Numbered from the stretch's first letter, positions 53,904 to 62,350 are shown. The stretch is 64,000 bases of DNA from Chryseobacterium sp. YIM B08800 (GCF_026163565.1 NZ_JAPDKN010000030.1:1-64000), one strand, 5' to 3'. Notes: generated from the sequence alone by a model not told the origin. Numbers and translations are program-made.

Positions 53904-55112
53904 ATGAACAACGTATACATCATAGATTACATCAGAACTCCTGTTTCAAAATTAAGCGGAGGTCTTTCAGAAGTTAGAGCAGATGATTTGGCAGCAATTG
54001 TTTTAAAAGAAATTGTTGCAAGAAATCCTGAAGTTCCTGTTGAGGAAATTGAGGACGTTATTTTCGGGTGTGCAAACCAAGCCGGTGAAGATAACAGAAA
54101 TGTAGCAAGAATGGGACTTTTATTGGCTGGTCTTCCTTATAAGATCGGAGGTGAAACGGTAAACAGATTGTGCGCTTCAGGAATGTCTGCAGTGGCAAAT
54201 GCTTTCCGTTCGATTGCTGCAGGAGAAGGTGAAATTTACATCGCAGGTGGAGTTGAGCATATGACCCGTTCTCCTTATGTGATGTCAAAACCTAGTACTG
54301 CTTTTGGTAGAGATAGTCAGATGTTTGATACTACTTTCGGATGGAGATTTGTCAACCCGAAAATGAAAGAAATGTATGGTGTTGATGCAATGGGCAACAC
54401 TGCTGAAAATTTAGCAGAAATGCACAACATCAGCCGTGAAGACCAGGACAAATTTGCCCTTTGGTCTCAACAAAAAGCGACTAAAGCTCAGGAAAGCGGA
54501 AGATTGGCGGAAGAAATTGTGAAAGTTGAAATTCTACAAAAAAAAGGCGAAACGAAAATTTTTGATAAAGACGAATTCATCAAGCCAACTTCTTCAATGG
54601 AAGGATTAGGAAAACTTCGTCCAGCTTTCAGAAAAGAAGGCGGAACTGTAACAGCAGGAAACGCTTCAGGGATGAACGACGGAGCTGCAGCTTTAATTCT
54701 CGCAAGTGAAGAAGCGGTAAAAAAATATGGTTTAAAACCAAAAGCTAAAATATTAGGCTCTGCTGTTGCCGGTGTTGAACCAAGAATCATGGGAATCGGT
54801 CCTGTTGAAGCGACTCAGAAATTATTAAAAAGACTGAATCTTTCATTAGACGATATGGATATCATTGAGTTGAACGAAGCGTTTGCAGCTCAGGCTTTAG
54901 CGGTAACGAGAACTTTAGGCTTGCAAGATGACGATTCAAGAATCAATCCGAATGGAGGAGCGATTGCAATCGGTCATCCACTTGGAGTTTCTGGAGCAAG
55001 AATCGTCGGTTCTGCAGCAATTGAACTTCAAAAACAAAATAAAAAATATGCATTATGTACGCTTTGTATTGGTGTCGGACAAGGTTATGCAATGGTAATA
55101 GAAAGAGTTTAA
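53904..55112 (+). CDS. paaJ: 3-oxoadipyl-CoA/3-oxo-5,6-dehydrosuberyl-CoA thiolase
   Basis: 402 residues, normal for the family. Catalytic Cys in VNRLCASGMSAVANA (~90), His in GAIAIGHPLGVSGARI and second Cys in CTLCIGVGQGYAMVIE. IRTPVSKLSGGLSEVRADDLAA is typical of the PcaF/PaaJ group. It cleaves 3-oxoadipyl-CoA into succinyl-CoA and acetyl-CoA, the last step of the pathway. Confidence 0.95.
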   Translation: MNNVYIIDYIRTPVSKLSGGLSEVRADDLAAIVLKEIVARNPEVPVEEIEDVIFGCANQAGEDNRNVARMGLLLAGLPYKIGGETVNRLCASGMSAVANAFRSIAAGEGEIYIAGGVEHMTRSPYVMSKPSTAFGRDSQMFDTTFGWRFVNPKMKEMYGVDAMGNTAENLAEMHNISREDQDKFALWSQQKATKAQESGRLAEEIVKVEILQKKGETKIFDKDEFIKPTSSMEGLGKLRPAFRKEGGTVTAGNASGMNDGAAALILASEEAVKKYGLKPKAKILGSAVAGVEPRIMGIGPVEATQKLLKRLNLSLDDMDIIELNEAFAAQALAVTRTLGLQDDDSRINPNGGAIAIGHPLGVSGARIVGSAAIELQKQNKKYALCTLCIGVGQGYAMVIERV

Positions 55113-55190
55113 TTTGAAAATGAGTTAATTTGAGAATTTGAAAATGTTTAAGGATGTCATCAATTTTCAAATTAGTTCATTAAATTAACG
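55113..55190. repeat. paa spacer 9, left part
   Basis: AATTTGAAAAT-type units, a short middle and one ATTTTCAAATT. The remaining right-hand units lie at 55307-55342, beyond a family A repeat. Confidence 0.8.
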
Positions 55191-55299
55191 TTTAGCCTTG
55201 GCTGAGTGAAATCGAAGATTCGACGAAGTCAAACGCCTTTGCGAACGAAAAATATGCATGAAAATTTTCAAAAAAGCTTTGCAGACTTTGCGTTAAAAA
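55191..55299. repeat. Dispersed intergenic repeat, family A (long form), copy 4
   Basis: GCTGAGTGAAATCGAAGATTC..GACGAAGTCAAACGCC..TTTGCGAA, AT-rich stretch, AAGCTTTGCAGACTTTGCG and TTAAAA. Nearly the same left part as at 43148. It sits between the right-hand arms of paa spacer 9. Confidence 0.75.
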
Positions 55300-55342
55300 T
55301 AATTTTTAAATTAACTCATTCTCAAATTCTCAAATTAAAATT
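55300..55342. repeat. paa spacer 9, right part
   Basis: CATTCTCAAATTCTCAAATT-type units directly before paaY, completing the spacer begun at 55113. Confidence 0.7.
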
Positions 55343-55936
55343 ATGAATATTTACTCATATCACGGCATTCGCCCCATCATCAAACCTTCTGCTTATATTC
55401 ATCCACAAGCGGTAATTATTGGAAATGTAGAGATTGGTGAAGAAGTTTATATCGGTCCCAATGCGGTAATTCGTGGCGATTGGGGTAAAATTATCATTAA
55501 AGACGGTGCAAATGTTCAGGAAAACTGTACGCTTCATGTTTTTCCGGGTATTGAAACGATTTTGGAAGAATCTGCACACATCGGTCACGGTGCGATTATT
55601 CATTCCGGACATATCGGAAGAAACTGTTTGGTTGGAATGAATGCTGTTGTAATGGATAAAGCAGTTATCGGTGATGAATGTATTATCGGAGCATTGGCTT
55701 TTGTTCCTGCGAATTTCAAATGTGATGCACGAAAATTAATCGTTGGAAGTCCTGCGAAAATTATCCGTGATGTTTCTGATGAAATGATTAAATGGAAAAC
55801 GGAAGGAACAAAATTGTATCAGGAATTGGCAAGAGAAGGAAAAGACGCTATTCTTCCTTGTGAACCGTTTACAGAATATGTTCAGCAGATTCCTACAAAA
55901 GTTGTTGATTACAGCATTTGGGATGATGTGAAATAG
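55343..55936 (+). CDS. paaY: PaaY-type hexapeptide-repeat protein (gamma-carbonic-anhydrase-like thioesterase)
   Basis: 197 residues. A left-handed beta-helix from hexapeptide repeats (IIGNVEIGEEVYIGPNAVIRGDWGKI). His ligands of a gamma-class zinc site are in CTLHVFPG and SAHIGHGAIIHSGHIGRNCLVGMNAVVMDKAVIG. The C-terminal extension (AKIIRDVSDEMIKWKTEGTKLYQELA) is typical of PaaY. It is thought to act as a thioesterase or in metal supply for the pathway. Confidence 0.92.
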   Translation: MNIYSYHGIRPIIKPSAYIHPQAVIIGNVEIGEEVYIGPNAVIRGDWGKIIIKDGANVQENCTLHVFPGIETILEESAHIGHGAIIHSGHIGRNCLVGMNAVVMDKAVIGDECIIGALAFVPANFKCDARKLIVGSPAKIIRDVSDEMIKWKTEGTKLYQELAREGKDAILPCEPFTEYVQQIPTKVVDYSIWDDVK

Positions 55937-55950
55937 TTTAAAATATATCC

Positions 55951-55983
55951 AAACCTAACGGGTTTCTAAAACCCGTTAGGTTT
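55951..55983. repeat. REP-like hairpin upstream of the broken transposase
   Basis: AAACCTAACGGGTTT, CTA loop, then the exact complement AAACCCGTTAGGTTT: a perfect 15-bp stem. The same arms recur at 56614-56646. It may also terminate paaY transcription (T run after). Confidence 0.85.
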
Positions 55984-56018
55984 TAAAAAAAGTCTAGTTT
56001 TAAGATATATAACATAAA

Positions 56019-56595
56019 ATGATTAACACAGAAAATTTTGAATTTGATTCTGTTTATCACATTTTTTCTCATGTAAATGGGAAAGAATTAATTTTCCGTG
56101 AAGAAACAAACTATCAATTTTTTCTAAAGCAGTTAGATAAATATATTATTCCAATTGCAGATATTTATGCCTATTATTTGCTACCGAATCATTTTCATTT
56201 GTTATTAAGATTTAAAAATATTGAGGATATAAATGTTGAAGACGAGCATCGGTCTTTAATGAAAAACTTTGGTAATTTTCTTAATTCATATGCTAAAGCA
56301 TTTAATAAAAAGTATAGCCGCAAAGGCGCACTTTTCCTTAATGCGGTAAAACGAAAGAATAATAGATGAGAAATATTTACTGAAAGTTTTGCATTATATC
56401 CATAATAATCCTGTCAATCATGGATTTGTAAATGAAATTGATCAATGGAAGCATTCTTCATATAATTCATATCTGAATCTTGAAAAAGATAGTAAATTGA
56501 ATAGAACAGAGATTATGCAATATTTTGATTCATTAGAGATATTTAGAAATTTTCATCAATCCAATATTGAATATGATTTCTTAGATTTTGAATAA
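56019..56595 (+). pseudogene. Broken REP-associated tyrosine transposase (Y1_Tnp)
   Basis: The first part (56019-56369) reads FDSVYHIFSHVNGKELIFREETNYQFF and holds the HUH pair in LLPNHFHLLLRF, then SYAKAFNKKYSRKGALFLNAVKRK before a premature stop. The second part continues in another frame (DEKYLLKVLHYIHNNPVNHGFVNEIDQWKHSSYNSYL, stop at 56595) with the Tyr in HYIHNNPV. A one-base shift in the A-rich stretch around 56350-56358 rejoins them. Intact, it would be a ~190-residue RAYT-type transposase. Identical 15-bp hairpins flank it on both sides, as expected for a REP/RAYT unit. A sequencing error in the A run cannot be excluded. Confidence 0.85.
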
Positions 56596-56613
56596 TTGTT
56601 AGTAAATTAAATC

Positions 56614-56646
56614 AAACCTAACGGGTTTTTAAAACCCGTTAGGTTT
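56614..56646. repeat. REP-like hairpin downstream of the broken transposase
   Basis: The same 15-base arms as 55951-55983, with a TTA loop. Confidence 0.85.
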
Positions 56647-56671
56647 CAATAAGAAATAATTAAAATAAAAA

Positions 56672-57499
56672 ATGACCAAAAAACTTCTCATTTTCTGCAG
56701 TATTCTACTTGCATTTCAATCTCTGACCTTCGCTCAGACTAAAAATGTAAAACCATTGACTATTGGAGAAATTAGAACCATAAAGTCTAAAATTTTAAAT
56801 GAAGACAGAACCTTAAACATCTATCTTCCTCAAAAATTTGACAAAACAAAACCTTATCCGATCATTTATTTGTTGGATGGAAGTATGAACGAAGATTTTA
56901 TCCACGTTACAGGATTGATTCAATTCTTTAATCAAATGTATTCAATGCCGGAAACTATCGTGGTGGGAATTGCGAATATTGACCGAAAGAAAGATTTTAC
57001 TTTTCACACCGATTTAAAAGATTTACAGAAAGATTATCCTACAACAGGACATTCCGATAAATTCATTAGTTTTCTTGAAAAAGAATTAAAACCTTATATC
57101 GAAAGTCAGTTTAAAACCACTGATAAATATTTATTCGGACAATCGCTGGGCGGACTTTTAGCAACAGAAATTTTATTGAAAAAGCCAGAAATGTTCAATA
57201 ATTATTTTATCATCAGCCCAAGTTTGTGGTGGGATGACCAAAGTCTTTTAAAACAGGCTCCTCAATTATTAGATAAAATTCCAGACACAAAGAAATTCAT
57301 TTATGTTTCTGTCGGAAAAGGAGAACATCCTGTAATGATAAAAGATGCTGAAACTTTCTACGATGTTCTGAAAAAATCAAACAAGAAAAACTGGACAATA
57401 GAATATAAAATGATGGAAACAGATAATCACGCAACTATTCTTCACAGAAGTTTGTATGAAGGTTTGGTGAAATTGTTTCCGTATCAAGAACCAAAATAA
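56672..57499 (+). CDS. Exported esterase of the alpha/beta-hydrolase (esterase D-like) family
   Basis: 275 residues with a signal peptide (MTKKLLIFCSILLAFQSLTFAQ). Core: IKSKILNEDRTLNIYLPQKFDKTKPYPIIYLLDG, nucleophile Ser in YLFGQSLGGLLATEIL (~155) and His in DNHATILHRSLYEG. This is the D-esterase/Fes/IroE-like group, which hydrolyses esters including siderophores and feruloyl or acyl esters. It lies between the broken transposase and paaZ; no direct link to phenylacetate is evident. Confidence 0.88.
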   Translation: MTKKLLIFCSILLAFQSLTFAQTKNVKPLTIGEIRTIKSKILNEDRTLNIYLPQKFDKTKPYPIIYLLDGSMNEDFIHVTGLIQFFNQMYSMPETIVVGIANIDRKKDFTFHTDLKDLQKDYPTTGHSDKFISFLEKELKPYIESQFKTTDKYLFGQSLGGLLATEILLKKPEMFNNYFIISPSLWWDDQSLLKQAPQLLDKIPDTKKFIYVSVGKGEHPVMIKDAETFYDVLKKSNKKNWTIEYKMMETDNHATILHRSLYEGLVKLFPYQEPK

Positions 57500-57620
57500 A
57501 TGTAACAATATACCAATGTAAAAATCTAACAATTACATAATGTCATACTGAGATTTTCGAATCATCTGATTGGTAAACTGCTAGATTGATACATCGTTAA
57601 ATTAAAATATAAAATATTTT

Positions 57621-60110
57621 ATGGAAAAGTTAAAAAACTATATCTACGGCGAATGGGTCGAAGGAAATGGAAACGGAATTCCTTTGTACAACGCTGTGAC
57701 AGGTGAGCAGGTTGCTGTCTCGGATACTGAAGGTCTGAATTTTGAACAGGCTTTAGACTACGGAAGAACAGTAGGTTACAAAAATCTTTCATCTATGACG
57801 TTCTACGATCGTGGAGAAATGTTGAAAAAAGTGGCACTTTACCTTTTAGAAAGAAAGAAAAAATATTACGAATTATCATATAAAACAGGTGCAACACACG
57901 CAGATTCTTGGGTAGATATTGAAGGAGGTTTTGGTACTTTCTTCACGTACTCAGGGTTGGCAAAGAGAATGCTTCCGAACACTCCGTTTTGGGTAGATGG
58001 GGAAACTCAGAAAATTTCGGCAAATGGAACTTTCCTGGGAACTCACATTTTAACGCCGAGTGAAGGGGTTTCTGTACAAATTAATGCTTATAACTTTCCG
58101 GTTTGGGGAATGTTAGAAAAGTTATCCACATCTTTATTGGCGGGTGTTCCGTCAATTGTGAAGCCTTCGCCGTTTGGTTCTTATTTGACGAATGCGGTTT
58201 TTCAGGATATGATCGAAAGTGGCGTTCTTCCTGAAGGGGCACTTCAATTGGTTTGTGGTGAACCGGGAAATATTTTAGACTATGTTCAGGATGGAGATTC
58301 TGTATTATTTACAGGTTCTGCGAATACAGGTAGAAAATTAAGATCTTTACCTTCTGTAGCTGGAAATGCAGTTCGTTTCAATATGGAGGCTGATTCTTTG
58401 AACTGCTCAATTCTTGGATTAGATGCAAAACCGGGAACTCCTGAATTTGATTTGTTCATCAAAGAAGTTCGTACAGAAATGACCACGAAAGCTGGACAAA
58501 AATGTACAGCGATCAGAAGAATTATCGTTCCTGAAAACTTAATTGGTGACGTCCAAAATGCTTTATCTAAAGCTTTAGACCAGACAAAAATCGGAAATCC
58601 ATTAAGCAGAGAAACAAGAATGGGTTCTTTAGTTGGAAAACAGCAGTATGATGAGGTTTTAAGAAAAGTTGATATTCTAAAAACGGAAAACGAACTTGTC
58701 TATGACGGAAAACACGAATTAGTAGATGCAAACTACGAAAATGGTGCATTTATGAGCCCGAAATTGTTCTTAAATGATTCTCCTTTCACGAAAAATATCT
58801 CTCACGATGTTGAAGCTTTCGGTCCGGTTTCTACGTTGATGCCTTACAAAGATGCGGAAGAAGCTGCTGCGCTGGCAAAAAGAGGAAAAGGAAGTTTGGT
58901 AGGTTCTATCATTTCTCATGATGAAAAATTTGTGGCTGAAACTTCGTGGAAAATGGCTTCTCAGCACGGAAGAATTTTTGTTTTAAACAGAGACAATGCG
59001 AAAGAAAGTACAGGTCACGGTTCTCCGCTTCCTACTTTAATGCATGGAGGTCCTGGAAGAGCAGGTGGTGGTGAAGAAATGGGTGGACTAAACGGTCTTC
59101 ATTTCTTCCTTCAAAAAACAGCCATTCAAGGTTCTCCCGATATTTTGACTGCAATCACAAAGGTTTATCAGCAAGGCGCTGAGAAAAAATATTCAGACAA
59201 ACATCCTTTCCAGAAATATTTTGAAGAAGTTGAGGTTGGAGATTCTCTAGAAACCGCAGGAAGAACAGTTACTGATGCAGATATTGTTAATTTCTCTAAT
59301 GTTTCTTGGGATCATTTCTACGCACACACCGATGCTACAAGTTTATCGGGAACTATTTTTGATAAAACCGTTGCTCACGGATACTTCATTCTTTCTGCGG
59401 CGGCTGGATTATTTGTTTCAGGGAAAAAAGGACCGGTTATCGCGAATTACGGATTGGAAAACTGTTCGTTCTTCAAACCTGTTTATGCTGGAGATACCAT
59501 TACGGTTTATTTGACAGCGAAAGAAAAAATCAATCGTGGAGTAAAGGGAAGAAACATTCCTTCAGGTGTTGTAAAATGGTTGGTGGAAGTGGTGAACCAA
59601 AGAGAAGAGGTAGTTTGCGTAGCAACAATTTTAACTTTGGTGGCTAAACATTCTCCTTTTATCAACCTTAAAAATGTTCAGAAAATTGTAAACGGATTAT
59701 CTGAAAATACTCAACCAGCTTGGGGGAAAATGTCTCCTCAGCAAATGATCGAGCATTTGGAACATGGTGTTTTGGTAAGTTTAGGTGAACCGGAAGCGGA
59801 CAAATGTTTCACTCCTGAAGAACAATTGGAAAAATGGCAAGATTCTCTGTATAATCACAGAAAAATGCCAAAAGATTTCCCTGCACCTTTCTTGGCTGAA
59901 GATGGAACTTTATTAGAATTAAAACATAAAAATTTGGATGCTGCAAAACAGTCTTTCTTAGATAATTTAAAGAGATTCTCTATTTACTACAAAGAAAATC
60001 CACAAGCAGAGCATATGAATTTTGTGTTTGGAAAATTAAACAAAGAAATGTGGGAATTGATGCATAAGAAGCATTTTACCCATCATTTTGAACAGTTTGG
60101 ATTGATTTAA
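57621..60110 (+). CDS. paaZ: Bifunctional oxepin-CoA hydrolase/aldehyde dehydrogenase PaaZ with extra C-terminal domain
   Basis: 829 residues; E. coli PaaZ has 681. Residues ~1-515 are the aldehyde dehydrogenase (QINAYNFPVWGML, FTGSANTGRKL, catalytic Glu in NMEADSLN, catalytic Cys in AGQKCTAIRR). Residues ~530-675 are the MaoC-like enoyl hydratase that opens the oxepin ring (VSWDHFYAHTDA, FDKTVAHGYFILSAAAG). The final ~140 residues (NGLSENTQPAWGKMSPQQMIEHLEHG...FGKLNKEMWELMHKKHFTHHFEQF) resemble a DUF1569/DinB-fold domain with several His, a fusion not in the E. coli enzyme. Last paa gene of the cluster, with its own terminator; a promoter of its own is not clear. Confidence 0.93.
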   Translation: MEKLKNYIYGEWVEGNGNGIPLYNAVTGEQVAVSDTEGLNFEQALDYGRTVGYKNLSSMTFYDRGEMLKKVALYLLERKKKYYELSYKTGATHADSWVDIEGGFGTFFTYSGLAKRMLPNTPFWVDGETQKISANGTFLGTHILTPSEGVSVQINAYNFPVWGMLEKLSTSLLAGVPSIVKPSPFGSYLTNAVFQDMIESGVLPEGALQLVCGEPGNILDYVQDGDSVLFTGSANTGRKLRSLPSVAGNAVRFNMEADSLNCSILGLDAKPGTPEFDLFIKEVRTEMTTKAGQKCTAIRRIIVPENLIGDVQNALSKALDQTKIGNPLSRETRMGSLVGKQQYDEVLRKVDILKTENELVYDGKHELVDANYENGAFMSPKLFLNDSPFTKNISHDVEAFGPVSTLMPYKDAEEAAALAKRGKGSLVGSIISHDEKFVAETSWKMASQHGRIFVLNRDNAKESTGHGSPLPTLMHGGPGRAGGGEEMGGLNGLHFFLQKTAIQGSPDILTAITKVYQQGAEKKYSDKHPFQKYFEEVEVGDSLETAGRTVTDADIVNFSNVSWDHFYAHTDATSLSGTIFDKTVAHGYFILSAAAGLFVSGKKGPVIANYGLENCSFFKPVYAGDTITVYLTAKEKINRGVKGRNIPSGVVKWLVEVVNQREEVVCVATILTLVAKHSPFINLKNVQKIVNGLSENTQPAWGKMSPQQMIEHLEHGVLVSLGEPEADKCFTPEEQLEKWQDSLYNHRKMPKDFPAPFLAEDGTLLELKHKNLDAAKQSFLDNLKRFSIYYKENPQAEHMNFVFGKLNKEMWELMHKKHFTHHFEQFGLI

Positions 60111-60138
60111 TATTTTAAATTTAACAATAAAACAATTT

Positions 60139-60172
60139 AACAGTGTAGCAATTTTTGTCACACTGTTTTTTT
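60139..60172 (+). terminator. paaZ terminator
   Basis: AACAGTGT (60139-60146) pairs with ACACTGTT (60160-60167), then a T run. Confidence 0.8.
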
Positions 60173-60263
60173 ATAATCTTTTGTTAAAACACATTCCAGA
60201 TTTCATGCCTTAATTTTTATTCATTATTTTCAAACTTAAAATCAATTCAAAAAAATATTTATC

Positions 60264-61028
60264 ATGAAAGACAACTGGATGCAGAAATATGCAGAAGTAA
60301 AACATATTCTTACTTGCCCTACAGATTTAGAATCTTACTTCAATTCAGAAGAAATTGCAGGCGAAAAAATGGAAGTTATGGAAATCGGAGATGTTTCTTT
60401 GCCTTCAGGAAAAGTTGTAGTGAGAGATCCTTTGGTTTTTCTGAATTCAAAACAAAAACCGTATTTTATTGAAACTCCAAAAGGAAATTTTCCGGTAACG
60501 ATTGCTGTTGTAAAATCTGAAGATTGGGGTGATAGATACGCTGCAGTAAAGGTGAAATTTACTAATGAAAAACCAATCCTTTATCAGGAAGCTTTAATTG
60601 GAAATGAAAATTTGGATGGAGTAAAAGAAGATGATTTTTTCGGTTTTCATGTTGATGCCGGATTAGGTTGCATTGCAGATGCAGAAGCGCTTCCTGAGTT
60701 TGATAAATTTATTGCTGATTTGAACGTAGATAATATTTATGACGATTATTTTGCAGAATTGTTTGCTCAGAGCTATAAAGAAAACCCAAACAACCAAAGA
60801 GATGTAGGAGATTGGATTAACTGGACAATTCCAAATACGGCATTTCAAATTCCCATGTTTGCAAGTGGTTTTGGTGACGGATCTTATCCTGTGTATTTTG
60901 CTTACGATGCAAATGGAGAGATTTGTGGCTTGTACATTCAGTTTATTGATATTGAATTGGCTTTAAGTGATGATGACGACGAGGAAGGCGAAGATGATCA
61001 GCCACAAAATTTTGTTTTTCTGAACTAA
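60264..61028 (+). CDS. DUF4241 protein
   Basis: 254 residues. The pattern matches DUF4241: LPSGKVVVRDPLVFLN, ETPKGNFPVTIAVVK, DRYAAVKVKFTNEKP, GFHVDAGLGCIADAEA and the late FASGFGDGSYPVYFAYDANGEICGLYIQFID. Cytoplasmic, with an acidic C-terminus (DDDDEEGEDDQ). The function is unknown; several DUF4241 proteins are found near toxin-immunity genes. The stop overlaps the next start by one base, so the two are coupled. Confidence 0.88.
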   Translation: MKDNWMQKYAEVKHILTCPTDLESYFNSEEIAGEKMEVMEIGDVSLPSGKVVVRDPLVFLNSKQKPYFIETPKGNFPVTIAVVKSEDWGDRYAAVKVKFTNEKPILYQEALIGNENLDGVKEDDFFGFHVDAGLGCIADAEALPEFDKFIADLNVDNIYDDYFAELFAQSYKENPNNQRDVGDWINWTIPNTAFQIPMFASGFGDGSYPVYFAYDANGEICGLYIQFIDIELALSDDDDEEGEDDQPQNFVFLN

Positions 61029-61717
61029 TGAATGCAACTTTTGCTGATAAAATCATAGAATTTAACCGTAATTTACAGTATTCTGGAAAGTTACCGAAAG
61101 ATTTTCATGTTCTGAATCCGTATTTAGATAATTCTGAAACAATGGTTGTCATGGAAAAGTTTTATCATAAATATTATAATGATTCAAACCAAAGAAAATT
61201 TTTGATTGGAATTAATCCGAGTCGTCATGGAGCAGGAGTTACCGGAGTTCCGTTCACTGATACAAAACGCTTGGAAAGTGTCTGCGGAATTAAAATGGAA
61301 TCTGCTTATACGCATGAAATTTCTTCGGTTTTTATTTATGATATGATTGCAGCTTATGGAGGAACGGATGAATTTTACAGAGGTATTTATATCAACTCTC
61401 CGTTTCCGTTGGCGATTGTAAGGAAATCAAAAGGAAACTGGATCAACGCAAATTATTACGACGATAAAGAACTTTTTAACGATGTAAAAGATTTTATGAT
61501 TGATTCTTTGAGAAAACACATCAGTTTAAATCTTGATATTTCGGAAGTCTTTATTTTAGGAAAAAAGAATGCCGATTTTATTTCAAAACTAAATCAAGAA
61601 GCTCATTTGTTTGAAAAAATGACCGTTTTGGAACATCCGAGATATATTCAGCAGTACAAATCCAAAGAAAAAGATTTGTATATTGATAAGTATATTTTAG
61701 CTTTAAAAAACAAGTAA
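61028..61717 (+). CDS. SMUG2-family DNA glycosylase-like protein
   Basis: 229 residues. The uracil-DNA-glycosylase fold is indicated by KFLIGINPSRHGAGVTGVPFTDTKRLESVCG (the first active-site motif, with Asn in GINPS), YINSPFPLAIVRK and VFILGKKNADFISK, with the second motif HPRYIQQYK (His/Pro). The family was named SMUG2 from Bacteroidetes. It would excise damaged or deaminated bases. Translationally coupled to the DUF4241 gene by a one-base overlap. Confidence 0.85.
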   Translation: MNATFADKIIEFNRNLQYSGKLPKDFHVLNPYLDNSETMVVMEKFYHKYYNDSNQRKFLIGINPSRHGAGVTGVPFTDTKRLESVCGIKMESAYTHEISSVFIYDMIAAYGGTDEFYRGIYINSPFPLAIVRKSKGNWINANYYDDKELFNDVKDFMIDSLRKHISLNLDISEVFILGKKNADFISKLNQEAHLFEKMTVLEHPRYIQQYKSKEKDLYIDKYILALKNK

Positions 61718-61776
61718 AGCATTGGTTTAAAAATTCTGAATTTTTTTATGCAGTGAACTCTGTTCTTTAGAATATT

Positions 61777-61860
61777 TATCGCAGAATGCCGCATTCCGTA
61801 GGAATGCAATCTGTGTAGAAAACAAAGTGGTTAGCAATTCGGTGTTCCGTAGGAACGCTA
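61777..61860. repeat. Hairpin doublet upstream of the IS200-like transposase
   Basis: GCATTCCGTAGGAATGC (61791-61807), then ATCTGTGTAGAAA, then GTTCCGTAGGAAC (61844-61856). It is the mirror image of 62351-62420. Confidence 0.85.
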
Positions 61861-61876
61861 TCTAAAAAAGTGAAAA

Positions 61877-62341
61877 ATGCCAAACACATACACACAAATT
61901 TATATTCAACTTGTCTTTGCCACAAAAGGTAGAGACAATAAAATTATAAATTCTGTTCGTGATGAAATTGAAAAATATATTTGTGGTATTTTCAATAATA
62001 AAGGGCAAAAAGTTTTGGCTATTTATGCGAATCCGGATCATGTTCACATCTTTTTTAGTTATAAAAATTTACAAATTACCATTTCAGATTTGGTGAAAAC
62101 TGTCAAAACTGAATCGACAAATTTTATCAATGAAAAAAAGTTATGTTTAAATCATTTTGCTTGGCAACAAGGCTATGGTGCATTTTCTTACGCAAAAAGT
62201 CAGAAAGAACAAGTTGTAAATTATATTTTAAACCAAGAATTACATCTTAAAAATAAAACTTTTAAAGAAGAATATATAGAATTTTTAAATGCTTTTGAAA
62301 TTGAATTTCAGGAACAGTATTTGTTTGAATTTTACGATTAG
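61877..62341 (+). CDS. IS200/IS605-type transposase TnpA (Y1_Tnp)
   Basis: 154 residues, the normal size of IS200-type TnpA. It starts NTYTQIYIQLVFATKGRDNKI and has the HUH pair in NPDHVHIFFSYK, then KTESTNFINEKKLCLNHFAWQQGYGAFSYAKSQ. The nucleophile Tyr is most likely the one in QVVNYILNQELH. The reading frame is intact. No tnpB follows. Start at ATG 61877. Confidence 0.92.
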   Translation: MPNTYTQIYIQLVFATKGRDNKIINSVRDEIEKYICGIFNNKGQKVLAIYANPDHVHIFFSYKNLQITISDLVKTVKTESTNFINEKKLCLNHFAWQQGYGAFSYAKSQKEQVVNYILNQELHLKNKTFKEEYIEFLNAFEIEFQEQYLFEFYD

Positions 62342-62350
62342 AAATTAGAA

